Assembly (NCBI GenBank): GCA_947492105.1
Contig: CANLMN010000014.1
Coordinates: forward strand, 46,471-110,470
Length of the DNA: 64,000 nucleotides
Reading direction: 5' to 3'
Origin: an uncultured Aquimarina sp.
GTDB lineage: Bacteria; Bacteroidota; Bacteroidia; Flavobacteriales; Flavobacteriaceae
Positions 26,990 to 35,497 of this stretch are shown here, one piece after another (positions within the stretch are counted from its first letter, which is position 1; every line of letters begins with the position of its first letter). Below the pieces are notes generated by a model that was not told the DNA's origin, ran no database searches, and worked only from the letters and a program-made list of their open reading frames with translations. The position numbers were made by a program, and so were the translations under genes.

Positions 26990-27334
26990 GAGAAAGACGA
27001 AAATGACAAAGGGTATGGCGCGAAGCTTTTTAGATGTTTTATAAGCTTATGTGTCATATTTTGTAATCATTGAGTGTCTTTTGCGATGTCCATATATAGG
27101 GTGACAGTCTTCTAGGCTTTTTTTAAAAATAGAAAAGATTGTTGCTAGGAAGCAATTCTCAGAAATTATGTTGAAAACACAAATTTAAAAGAATTAAAAA
27201 ATAAAATTGGAGAGTATCAAAGGTTGTTAATACGTATTTAAAAGTGAATAGATCAATCCCCACAGGTTTTGTTTTCTCTTTTTCATCGATGTTTTGTCTT
27301 TATTCTTTACTATTTTATCTTAAATTATAAAAAA
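26990..27334. other. 345-base gap inside the arginine-proline operon
   Basis: The longest gap of the operon, between argD and proA. No terminator, repeat or coding frame was recognised; an internal promoter is possible. The proA frame extends upstream to a TTG at 27269, but that part is hydrophobic and unlike ProA. Confidence 0.45.
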
Positions 27335-28531
27335 ATGAATACCATGCTCACAATAGAAAAGCGAAATGCGGTTCTGACCACCATGGCAATATTGGTACGT
27401 AAAGAGGCAGATGCGATTTTGGCAGCCAATGCAACCGACATGAACAATTATGACGGGGAGGATATTGCTATGAGAGATCGATTGAAGGTTGATGATAGTA
27501 AGATCGATGGAATGATAGAGTCGTTAGAACAACTAGCATCACAAGATGATCCAGTAGGAGTAGAGCGTTTTCGATTTACCCATGATAATGGGATGCAAGT
27601 ATATAATAAAACAGCGTCTTTTGGTACCATTTTGATAATTTATGAGTCTAGACCAGACGTGACGATTGAAGCAGGTGGAATAGCCTTTAAATCTGGGAAT
27701 AAAATCTTGTTGAAAGGAGGCAAAGAGTCATTGAATTCTAACTTGGCAATCGTCAAATTGTGGCATCAAGCATTATCAGATAATGAGGTATCCACTGATT
27801 GGGTATCGTATTTGAATTATGATCGAGTAGCCACACAGGCTTTTTTAGAAAAACCGACACAGCGCGTAGATTTGATCGTACCCAGAGGAGGAGAACGGTT
27901 AATTGCTTTTGTAAAACAACATGCTACTTGTCCCGTAATTATTAGTGGGAGAGGGAATAATTTTGTTTATGTGCACAAGGATGCTGATGTAGATACCGCG
28001 TTAAACTTAATTATCAATGGTAAGACCGCCAAAATATCCGCCTGTAATGCTGTGGATAAGGTGTTAATTGATGAAAATTTACCGGATAAAGAAAACTTTA
28101 TAGCACAGCTCCTCGAGAAGCTAAGAGAGCATACTGTTACTATTTTGGGAGATACGATACTGTCAAAACAAGATGGTGTAGCTTTGATTCCAAATGAAGA
28201 TATATGGTTTGAAGAGTTTTTGGATTACAAAATTGTTCTTGGAGAAATCAAGGATGTAGAAGCAGCAATTGCCAAAATCAATACCTATAGTGGCGGGCAC
28301 TCTGCAGTGGTTGTAACCAAAGATTTGACCATTGCAGAACAATTTATGAGTGTAGTAGATTGTGCAGCGGTTTATCATAATGCATCAACACGATTCACCG
28401 ATGGATTTCAATTGGGATTAGGAGGTGAATTAGCAATTAGTACAGATAAGTTACACCAACGAGGTCCGATCGGATTACAACATTTGGTGACAAACAAATG
28501 GTATATACACGGTGATGGACAAATCCGATAA
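27335..28531 (+). CDS. proA: Glutamate-5-semialdehyde dehydrogenase
   Basis: A 398-aa enzyme of the aldehyde dehydrogenase superfamily that reduces glutamyl-5-phosphate in proline synthesis. It has FGTILIIYESRPDVTIEAGG (about 96-115), the nucleotide segment LIVPRGGERLIAFV, the catalytic Cys237 in KISACNAVDKVL, and a C-terminal ASTRFTDGFQLGLGGELAIS split normally. The ATG at 27335 is chosen, giving MNTMLTIEKRNAVL. The stop overlaps the proB start by 17 bases. Confidence 0.95.
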   Translation: MNTMLTIEKRNAVLTTMAILVRKEADAILAANATDMNNYDGEDIAMRDRLKVDDSKIDGMIESLEQLASQDDPVGVERFRFTHDNGMQVYNKTASFGTILIIYESRPDVTIEAGGIAFKSGNKILLKGGKESLNSNLAIVKLWHQALSDNEVSTDWVSYLNYDRVATQAFLEKPTQRVDLIVPRGGERLIAFVKQHATCPVIISGRGNNFVYVHKDADVDTALNLIINGKTAKISACNAVDKVLIDENLPDKENFIAQLLEKLREHTVTILGDTILSKQDGVALIPNEDIWFEEFLDYKIVLGEIKDVEAAIAKINTYSGGHSAVVVTKDLTIAEQFMSVVDCAAVYHNASTRFTDGFQLGLGGELAISTDKLHQRGPIGLQHLVTNKWYIHGDGQIR

Positions 28532-29285
28532 AAAACGCATTTTACTCAAAATAGGTTCTAATACACTGACCAAAGAGACAGATCATATCTCTAGAGGTAA
28601 GTTAGAAGATCTAGCACGACAGATTGCCAAATTACAAGATCGTTATGAATTTATTATTGTAAGCTCTGGTGCTATTGCAGTGGCCAAACAGTTTGTTAAT
28701 CTGGAGAGTAATGGCAAGGAGATCACAGTAAAACAAGCATTGGCATCAATAGGACAGCCTCATTTGATGAGAATTTTTCAGGAAAGTTTTCGAGAAATTG
28801 GTCTGTTAACATCACAGTGCTTATTGTCATATCTAGATTTTGAACGAGATGAGACGAGGATTAATATAGAGAATACGATTAATGTATTAGTAGCGAATAA
28901 TTATGTGCCAATTATTAATGAAAATGATACAGTTGCCACTCATGAGATCCAATTTGGAGATAATGATAAGTTAGGGGCTCTCACTGCAGCTTTGCTCAAA
29001 GTAGATTTGTTTATCATTGCGACCAATACCGATGGGATTTATACCAAAGCCTCTATAGAAAAAGGGAAGAAAGAGACCATACACGAGGTTGCTGATCTTA
29101 GTATGTTAGAAAAAGAAGTGGCAGATGGTAAATCTTCTCATGGAACAGGAGGAATGCAGTCCAAGATAGAGGCGGTTGCGATTACGAAAGCAGCAGGGAT
29201 AGAGAGTTGGATTGTGAATGGCTTGAATGATAATTTTATCATAAATGCATTAGAAGGTACGATAGATTTTACCAAAATACGATAG
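28515..29285 (+). CDS. proB: Glutamate 5-kinase, short form without PUA domain
   Basis: A 256-aa amino-acid-kinase-fold enzyme for the first step of proline synthesis: ILLKIGSNTLTKE at the N-terminus, VSSGAIAVAKQF, the substrate loop INENDTVATHEIQFGDNDKL, and GTGGMQSKIEAV near the C-terminus. It stops after the kinase domain, whereas E. coli ProB (about 367 aa) has a C-terminal PUA domain; short forms are common in Bacteroidota. The ATG at 28515 follows an in-frame GTG and lies inside proA. Confidence 0.93.
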   Translation: MDKSDKKRILLKIGSNTLTKETDHISRGKLEDLARQIAKLQDRYEFIIVSSGAIAVAKQFVNLESNGKEITVKQALASIGQPHLMRIFQESFREIGLLTSQCLLSYLDFERDETRINIENTINVLVANNYVPIINENDTVATHEIQFGDNDKLGALTAALLKVDLFIIATNTDGIYTKASIEKGKKETIHEVADLSMLEKEVADGKSSHGTGGMQSKIEAVAITKAAGIESWIVNGLNDNFIINALEGTIDFTKIR

Positions 29286-29327
29286 ACATACAGAGGCGTT
29301 AGGTTTCTGAAAAAAAATATTAAAAAA

Positions 29328-30281
29328 ATGAATTACCTATCCACAGATGATATAGACAACGCAAAACAATGGGTTGATACAGCAGTTGCACTTAAAAAAA
29401 ATCCGCTACAAGATATTGAGCTAGGAAAAAACAAAACAATCGTGATGTTGTTTTTTAATAACAGTCTGCGTACCAGATTAAGTACTCAAAAGGCAGCGAT
29501 GAATTTGGGAATGAATGTAATGGTGATGAACTTTGGTAGCGAAGGTTGGCAGTTAGAGTATGGGGATGGTGTAGTTATGGATGCTGGCAAAAGTGAACAT
29601 ATACGAGAAGCAGCACAAGTCGTTTCTCAATATGCAGATGTCATTGCGATTAGAGCTTTTGCAAAATTAGAGAATCGAGATGATGATTATAAAGAAGAAG
29701 TGCTACAAAGTTTTGTAAAATATGCTACTGTACCGATTGTAAATATGGAAAGTTCTGCAGGACACCCTTTACAAGCATTGACTGATGCCATCACGATCAC
29801 AGAACATATCACAAAAAAACGACCCAAAGTCGTGTTGACATGGGCACCACATCCTAAGGCATTGCCGCAGGCTGTAGCAAATTCATTTGCTACAATGATG
29901 CAAAAAATGGAGGTTGATTTAGTGATTACTCATCCCAAAGAGTATGATTTGGCAGACCATATCGTAAAGGATACCCCAGTTGAGTATGATCAGAACAAAG
30001 CATTGCAGGATGCAGATTTTGTTTATGCCAAAAACTGGAGTGCTTATCAAGGAGAAAATTATGGAAGTGCCATTAATTTCGATAAAAATTGGATGTTGAC
30101 AGAGGAGAAAATGGCACAAACTAATGATGCAAAGTTTATGCATTGTCTTCCAGTACGGCGCAATGTAATAGTAGCAGACGCAGTGATTGATAGTAGTAAT
30201 TCATTAGTTATCGAACAAGCAAATAATAGAACTTATGCTGCCCAGATTGTATTAAAGAAGATCTTGGAAGCAAAAAAATAA
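29328..30281 (+). CDS. argF': N-succinylornithine carbamoyltransferase (predicted), ArgF' family
   Basis: A 317-aa transcarbamylase with the carbamoyl-phosphate motif SLRTRLST (46-53), HPLQALTDA, TWAPHPKALPQAVANSFA and the C-terminal HCLPVRRNVIV. These loops match the acyl-ornithine branch (Xanthomonas AOTCase, Bacteroides fragilis SOTCase), not classical OTCase. The specificity residue (Glu92 in the acetyl enzyme, Pro90 in the succinyl enzyme) aligns with Ser89 in MDAGKSEHIRE. Published swaps showed that Ser at this place gives succinylornithine activity, so a succinyl pathway is predicted. The citrulline product must be deacylated by ArgE. Confidence 0.9.
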   Translation: MNYLSTDDIDNAKQWVDTAVALKKNPLQDIELGKNKTIVMLFFNNSLRTRLSTQKAAMNLGMNVMVMNFGSEGWQLEYGDGVVMDAGKSEHIREAAQVVSQYADVIAIRAFAKLENRDDDYKEEVLQSFVKYATVPIVNMESSAGHPLQALTDAITITEHITKKRPKVVLTWAPHPKALPQAVANSFATMMQKMEVDLVITHPKEYDLADHIVKDTPVEYDQNKALQDADFVYAKNWSAYQGENYGSAINFDKNWMLTEEKMAQTNDAKFMHCLPVRRNVIVADAVIDSSNSLVIEQANNRTYAAQIVLKKILEAKK

Positions 30282-30534
30282 ACACTTTTTTTTGAAGAAC
30301 TTCCAGCAGTGAAGTCCTAAAAGTATCGAAGTGGTTACAGTTTTTTTGAGTTTGACAAAAAATAGAGGCTTTTTGATCAATTGAAGTGCTTTTGAGCGAG
30401 ATAGAAACGCCAAGAGTTGATAAAAAGACAAAAACAGAGTAAAAGAATACATTTTTGTAGCGAATTGAAAAAATGTGAATAATTTATTGGGATAGATAGA
30501 AAATTCAAGAGAATAGAAGGTTAATGTAAAACGT

Positions 30535-31317
30535 ATGAAACAGAAACTATTAATAGCAAAAATAGGAGGTAATATTGTAGGTAATCCAGAGGTTCTCAAT
30601 GATTTTCTCGTAGATTTTTCTAAGTATACTGGGCCTAAGATCTTGGTGCATGGAGGAGGTAAATCTGCGACCCAGTTGGCCGATAAGTTGGGTGTCAAAA
30701 CAGAAATGATTGATGGACGCCGTATTACATCAGCAGCAAGCTTGGACGTTGTGGTAATGACCTATGCAGGTTTACTCAATAAAACCATCGTAGCTGGATT
30801 ACAAAAACAAGAATGTAATGCATTGGGATTGACAGGAGCGGATGCAAATGTAATTGTGGCTCAAAAGCGTCCTGTAAAATTCGTAGATTATGGATTTGTA
30901 GGGGATGTAGTCAAGGTGAATGGCGATACAATTCATAGTTTTTTGGAAAATAAGATTACACCAGTGTTTTGTGCATTAACACATAACAAGGATGGACAAT
31001 TACTAAATACAAATGCAGATACTATTGCTTCTCAAATAGCAGTAGCTATGAGTGCATTTTATGAGGTGTCGTTGTATTATTGTTTTGAACTTAAAGGGGT
31101 GCTGAAGGATATTCAGGACAAAGATTCTGTAATTGAGCACATCAATTTGGATAGTTATAAAGAATTAAGAGATCAAGAGATTATTGCAGATGGAATGTTG
31201 CCCAAATTGCAAAACTGTTTTGATGCTTTACAAAAAAATGTGGCCTCTGTGCATATTGCAAATGCTGATTACATAAAAGATAGAAACACCAAACATACGA
31301 CGCTTACATTGCTATAA
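30535..31317 (+). CDS. argB: N-acylglutamate kinase
   Basis: A 260-aa amino-acid-kinase enzyme that phosphorylates N-acetyl- or N-succinyl-glutamate. It shows LLIAKIGGNIVG (4-15), the glycine loop LVHGGGKSATQLA, GRRITSAASLDVVVMTYAG, NALGLTGADANVI and the late segment LNTNADTIASQIA. Complete and typical in length. The 253-base gap before it holds no terminator or frame that I could recognise. Feedback inhibition by arginine cannot be judged, since the N-terminal arginine-sensing helix of long ArgB forms is absent. Confidence 0.93.
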   Translation: MKQKLLIAKIGGNIVGNPEVLNDFLVDFSKYTGPKILVHGGGKSATQLADKLGVKTEMIDGRRITSAASLDVVVMTYAGLLNKTIVAGLQKQECNALGLTGADANVIVAQKRPVKFVDYGFVGDVVKVNGDTIHSFLENKITPVFCALTHNKDGQLLNTNADTIASQIAVAMSAFYEVSLYYCFELKGVLKDIQDKDSVIEHINLDSYKELRDQEIIADGMLPKLQNCFDALQKNVASVHIANADYIKDRNTKHTTLTLL

Positions 31318-31377
31318 ATAAAGCGTTTATTTTGTCTATAAAAAGATAACATACTAGGATTATAACGACCAAAAATA

Positions 31378-32442
31378 ATGATCAACAAATTAACAGACAA
31401 AGCGCTCGTATTACTTAAGAGGTTAATAGCAACACAATCTTTTTCTACAGAAGAAGAAGGAACAGCATTATTGTTAGAGGAGTGGTTTCGGGTACACGAT
31501 ATTGCTTTTGAACGCGAAAACAATAATATTTGGGCATACAATAAACATTTTGATGCAAATAAAGAAACACTATTATTGAATTCGCACCACGATACGGTAA
31601 AACCAAATAGTAATTACACAAGAGACCCTTTAGAAGCTACAGAAGAGGATGGAAAGCTCTTTGGATTAGGAAGTAACGATGCAGGAGGATGTTTGGTTTC
31701 ATTATTAGCCACATTTACCTATTTTTATGCACAGGAGAATTTGAATTATAACATAGTTATAGTCACTTCGGCACAAGAAGAAAATAGTGGTCCTAAAGGG
31801 CTTAATAGTGTTTTGAAATATTTGAAAGGAGTTAAGTTTGCCATTGTAGGTGAACCAACGCTCATGCAACTGGCTATAGCAGAAAAAGGGTTGTTGGTCC
31901 TAGATGTAAAAGTCAAAGGAACTTCTGGTCATGCAGCTCATCGATATGATGATAATGCGATTTATAATACTATAGAAGTATTGGAATGGTTCAAAAACTT
32001 TGAGTTTGAGAAAACATCCGATGTACTGGGAAAAGTAAAAATGACGGTTACACAAATTGCAGCAGGCAAGCAACATAATGTGGTGCCGGGACAGTGTGAG
32101 TTAGTTGTGGATATTAGAGTAAATGATCAATATCAGAATGCTGAGGTTTTGGCATTAATACAAGAACATATTGGTGAGAAAGCAACGGTCAATGCGAGAT
32201 CGCTACGCTTGAATTCTTCATCAATACCATTAGAACACCCCTTGGTACAGTCGGGGATCAAATTAGGAAGAACAACTTATGGATCACCAACATTATCAGA
32301 TCAGGCAGCATTGAGTTGTCCTTCATTAAAGTTGGGGCCAGGAGATAGTACAAGATCACATATGGCAGATGAATACATTTTTGTCAATGAAATAAAAGAA
32401 GGAATTGAGTTATACATCAAAATTCTTAAAGGAATACTTTAG
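31378..32442 (+). CDS. argE: M20-family N-acylornithine / N-acylcitrulline deacylase
   Basis: A 354-aa zinc peptidase of family M20: SHHDTVKP (His70, Asp72), GSNDAGGCLVS with the bridging Asp, the catalytic Glu in AQEENSGPKGL, and a late His near TRSHMADEYIF. The lid domain (about 175-285) is present, with TSGHAAHRYDDNAIYNT. In this operon it should remove the acyl group from citrulline (or ornithine) after transcarbamylation. Sixty bases after argB. Confidence 0.9.
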   Translation: MINKLTDKALVLLKRLIATQSFSTEEEGTALLLEEWFRVHDIAFERENNNIWAYNKHFDANKETLLLNSHHDTVKPNSNYTRDPLEATEEDGKLFGLGSNDAGGCLVSLLATFTYFYAQENLNYNIVIVTSAQEENSGPKGLNSVLKYLKGVKFAIVGEPTLMQLAIAEKGLLVLDVKVKGTSGHAAHRYDDNAIYNTIEVLEWFKNFEFEKTSDVLGKVKMTVTQIAAGKQHNVVPGQCELVVDIRVNDQYQNAEVLALIQEHIGEKATVNARSLRLNSSSIPLEHPLVQSGIKLGRTTYGSPTLSDQAALSCPSLKLGPGDSTRSHMADEYIFVNEIKEGIELYIKILKGIL

Positions 32443-32515
32443 GGAGTATGATTTTTAGGTAAATAATAGAGGGTAATGATATTAAAATGTTTTTAATTTA
32501 AAAACAAAACATTGT

Positions 32516-33295
32516 ATGAAGATAACATGGAGATTACAACAGATTGTGAGTCTTATACTATTTTTGTTGAGCATTCATACTTTTGCACAAGTAACATTAT
32601 ATTCATTAGATAAGAGGCGTCGCTTCATGACCAAAGAACAAATTCTAGAAGTTGTAGAAAATCGCAAGGCACAAGGTTTCCGAGGTAGAGATGATATGGA
32701 ATGGCGCGGTACTATTTATCATAAAGAGCAGCGAAAGGATACGGTGATTAATCATGTGAGGTTTCGTCCAGCGAGAATAGAATCAGATGAGGAGGTTGCG
32801 ATATTACCTTATGAGCAGCAGGCCTTATGGAGTTATCTCGATAAGCAGTTGCCCGAATTTTCGATCACAGATTATACAGGAGCTACGATGACCCATGAAG
32901 ATTTTTTAGGAAAACCCACACTCATTAATGTTTGGGGTGTTTTTTGTAAACCCTGTATCAAAGAAATTCCTGTACTCAATGCATTAAGAGAGCGGTATAA
33001 AGATCAAGTTAATTTTGTGACAATTACAGGAGATAATCGAGATAAATTAGTGCAATTTTTTGAAAAAAAAACGTTCAATTATACACATTTGATTGGTAAT
33101 GAAGCTATGACATATTATAGGCAAACTTTAGGGATAAATGCGGTTCCAAAAAACTTGTTTATCGATGCAAAAGGAATGTTACGGTATATAGAAAATAATG
33201 TCCCGATGATAAGGCTTCCTGGAGCTGAAAAAAGTAAATTTATGCCAGAAAGATTTGAGAAAATTCTTGAAAAACTCATAGCAGAAAACAATTAA
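32516..33295 (+). CDS. TlpA-like periplasmic thioredoxin embedded in the arginine operon
   Basis: A 259-aa exported thioredoxin-fold protein. Residues 1-25 form a signal peptide (hydrophobic core VSLILFLLSIHTFA); residues 30-110 are a family-specific N-terminal region; the redox domain follows with WGVFCKPCIKEIPVLNALR (Cys144 and Cys147) and the cis-proline NAVPKNLFIDAKG. TlpA/ResA proteins reduce periplasmic disulfides, for example during cytochrome c maturation. No arginine role is known for the family. It sits 73 bases after argE and 18 bases before argH in the same direction, so it is very probably cotranscribed. Confidence 0.88.
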   Translation: MKITWRLQQIVSLILFLLSIHTFAQVTLYSLDKRRRFMTKEQILEVVENRKAQGFRGRDDMEWRGTIYHKEQRKDTVINHVRFRPARIESDEEVAILPYEQQALWSYLDKQLPEFSITDYTGATMTHEDFLGKPTLINVWGVFCKPCIKEIPVLNALRERYKDQVNFVTITGDNRDKLVQFFEKKTFNYTHLIGNEAMTYYRQTLGINAVPKNLFIDAKGMLRYIENNVPMIRLPGAEKSKFMPERFEKILEKLIAENN

Positions 33296-33313
33296 TCTAA
33301 AACGACGACCTTA

Positions 33314-34591
33314 ATGAAACTTTGGGATAAAGGCTTTTCAACAGATAAAAAAATAGATTTTTTTACCGTTGGTAATGATAGACAACTAGATTTGGTAATA
33401 GCAAAATACGATGTACAAGCAACATTGGCGCATGCCAAAATGCTCAATAAAGTAGGTTTGTTAAAGAAAGAAGAGTTGTCGGGAATTGAACAAGAATTAG
33501 GAAATCTAGCTGATGAGATTGCATCTGGTGATTTTACTATTGAAGAGCAATTCGAAGATGTACACTCCAAAATAGAATATGAACTTACACAGCGGATAGG
33601 TGATGCCGGTAAGCGTATTCACACGGCTAGATCTCGGAATGATCAAGTTTTGGTAGCCATGCATCTTTACTTAAAAGATGAATTACAGGAGCTTAAAAAA
33701 AATGTTAAAAATTTAAGTAAGGTTTTACTAGAAGCTGCGACAAAGCACAAAGAAGTACTATTACCAGGGTATACACATTTACAAATAGCAATGCCTTCAT
33801 CATTTGGTTTATGGTTTTCTGCCTTTGCAGAAAGTTTTGTAGATGATTTGTATTTTGTAAATGCAGCCATGAAGGTTGTGGATCAGAATCCACTTGGTAG
33901 TGCTGCTGGATATGGGAGTTCATTTCCAATAGATAGAGAGTTTACAACAAAAGAATTAGGTTTTGCAGAGCTTAAATATAATGTTGTAGCGGCTCAAATG
34001 AGCAGAGGAAAAGCGGAGAAATCAATGGCTTTTGCAATGAGCAGTGTCGCCGGAACACTTTCTAAACTAGCAATGGATGTGTGCTTGTATATGAGTCAGA
34101 ATTTTGATTTTATGAGCATTCCCGGAGAGTTTACAACGGGATCGAGTATTATGCCTCACAAGAAGAATCCTGATGTTTTTGAATTGATTAGAGGGAAATG
34201 CAATAGAATACAAGCTTTGCCCTATGAATTGTCATTATTGACAAATAATTTGCCAAGTGGCTATCATAGAGATTTGCAATTATTGAAAGAGAGTTTAGTT
34301 CCTGCGATACAAGATCTAAAAGCTTCTCTGGAAATGGCAGAATACGCTCTGAAGAATGTAAAAGTGAATAAAGATATCTTAGAAGACAATAAATATGATT
34401 ATCTTTTCAGCGTAGACACGTTAAACGCATTGGTTCTCGATGGTATGTCATTTAGAGATGCCTATGTTAAGATCGGACGTGATATAGAAAATGGCGATTA
34501 CAAGCCTACAAAAAATACAAAACATACCCATATAGGAAGTATTAATAATCCGGGTATTAAAGAGATAGAAGAAAAGTTGGAACATGTGTAG
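33314..34591 (+). CDS. argH: Argininosuccinate lyase
   Basis: A 425-aa member of the fumarase/aspartase superfamily that splits argininosuccinate into arginine and fumarate. It carries HTARSRNDQVLVAMHLYL, LLPGYTHLQIAMPSSFGLW and the signature GSSIMPHKKNPD, with the catalytic serine in that loop. The last structural gene of the operon, 18 bases after the TlpA-like gene and followed by a strong terminator. Confidence 0.96.
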   Translation: MKLWDKGFSTDKKIDFFTVGNDRQLDLVIAKYDVQATLAHAKMLNKVGLLKKEELSGIEQELGNLADEIASGDFTIEEQFEDVHSKIEYELTQRIGDAGKRIHTARSRNDQVLVAMHLYLKDELQELKKNVKNLSKVLLEAATKHKEVLLPGYTHLQIAMPSSFGLWFSAFAESFVDDLYFVNAAMKVVDQNPLGSAAGYGSSFPIDREFTTKELGFAELKYNVVAAQMSRGKAEKSMAFAMSSVAGTLSKLAMDVCLYMSQNFDFMSIPGEFTTGSSIMPHKKNPDVFELIRGKCNRIQALPYELSLLTNNLPSGYHRDLQLLKESLVPAIQDLKASLEMAEYALKNVKVNKDILEDNKYDYLFSVDTLNALVLDGMSFRDAYVKIGRDIENGDYKPTKNTKHTHIGSINNPGIKEIEEKLEHV

Positions 34592-34655
34592 TTATAATTG
34601 AGTTGAGTTAGTTTTTAACGTTTTGCCACTTGGCAACCATAATGTTCCATCTAGA

Positions 34656-34690
34656 CCCCGAGGATTAGTTACCCTCGGGGTTGTTTTTTT
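34656..34690 (+). terminator. Strong terminator of the arginine-proline operon
   Basis: A perfect 8-pair GC-rich stem CCCCGAGG / CCTCGGGG with a 9-base loop, followed by TTGTTTTTTT, 65 bases after the argH stop. Confidence 0.93.
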
Positions 34691-34725
34691 GTAAAAATTA
34701 TTTTTGAGTTGTAAATTGCTTTTTT

Positions 34726-34775
34726 ATACCAATTGAGGTATATAAATTCGTATTAATGACACTGTTATTTTTTTT
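34726..34775 (+). repeat. Repeat family C, copy 2 (left-end fragment)
   Basis: ATACCAATTGAGGTATATAA and ATTCGTATTAATGACACTGT match the left end of family C. The rest of the element is absent. Confidence 0.65.
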
Positions 34776-34810
34776 CTGAGAATAAAACCTTTTTTTAAGC
34801 TTCATTGCGG

Positions 34811-35092
34811 ATGCAATTTTATTTCCAATATATAGGTCGAGTATTAATTGTTATGCTTTTATTTTCTGTAGTTTTTATTGGATTCTTAGCATACCTTTTT
34901 ACCGGCAATTTAGTGTTAGGTTTTTTCTTTTTTATACTGTCCTTTATAATAACACTTCCAGCTATCGTATTGATTTCTGGAATCAGATTAGTCAATACTA
35001 TAAGAGACGATATTAATAAAATGCTCAAAATTTCTGTGAACACCGCTAAGTATATTTTTAATGATTCACAAATGTTGGTACAACAAAGATAA
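34811..35092 (+). CDS. Small membrane protein
   Basis: A 93-aa protein with two strong hydrophobic helices (about 9-31 and 36-60), MQFYFQYIGRVLIVMLLFS at the start and a short amphipathic tail ending NDSQMLVQQR. ATG 34811 is chosen over a TTG two codons upstream. It is separated from argH by the operon terminator and a repeat C fragment. I recognise no family; the hydrophobic pattern supports a real product, but no homologue evidence is available. Confidence 0.5.
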   Translation: MQFYFQYIGRVLIVMLLFSVVFIGFLAYLFTGNLVLGFFFFILSFIITLPAIVLISGIRLVNTIRDDINKMLKISVNTAKYIFNDSQMLVQQR

Positions 35093-35211
35093 TCTGGTTT
35101 GCCGATTTCGGATGTTTTTAAGGGAGTAGCAATTTATGTGATCAGATCAAGTCTGAAAAAAAGTGCTTCAGAAAAGAATCAAATTTATGGCAAGTCCATT
35201 TGTTTTTTTAG

Positions 35212-35457
35212 TTGACCAACGGTTCAAAAATCATCATCATAAATAGACAGTCTGAATTTATTGTCTTTGAAGATGATAATCAGCAGATAAATGTAGAAGT
35301 GGACAAGGTTGATATACATAGTAAAATTAAAAAAAAACGTGGGAGTAAGGTAACAAATGTGGCATTAGGTGCGGTAACCATTCCAATTTACATAGTGCTT
35401 TTCGTTTATGGGAGTTTTAATGTTTTAATAGTATGGTTGTTTTCATTAGTTTTTTGA
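35212..35457 (+). CDS. Small putative membrane protein (TTG start)
   Basis: An 81-codon frame with an N-terminal soluble part (TNGSKIIIINRQSEFIVFED), a basic stretch (KIKKKRGSK) and a C-terminal hydrophobic segment (about 48-80). Only a TTG start exists, directly after an in-frame TAG at 35209-35211. The composition resembles a small DNA-near or envelope protein, but it may be the remnant of a larger gene. Function unknown. Confidence 0.3.
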   Translation: MTNGSKIIIINRQSEFIVFEDDNQQINVEVDKVDIHSKIKKKRGSKVTNVALGAVTIPIYIVLFVYGSFNVLIVWLFSLVF

Positions 35458-35497
35458 TTGTTCTAGTGTTTTGAGACTCTCAAGAAAAACTAGCTTA

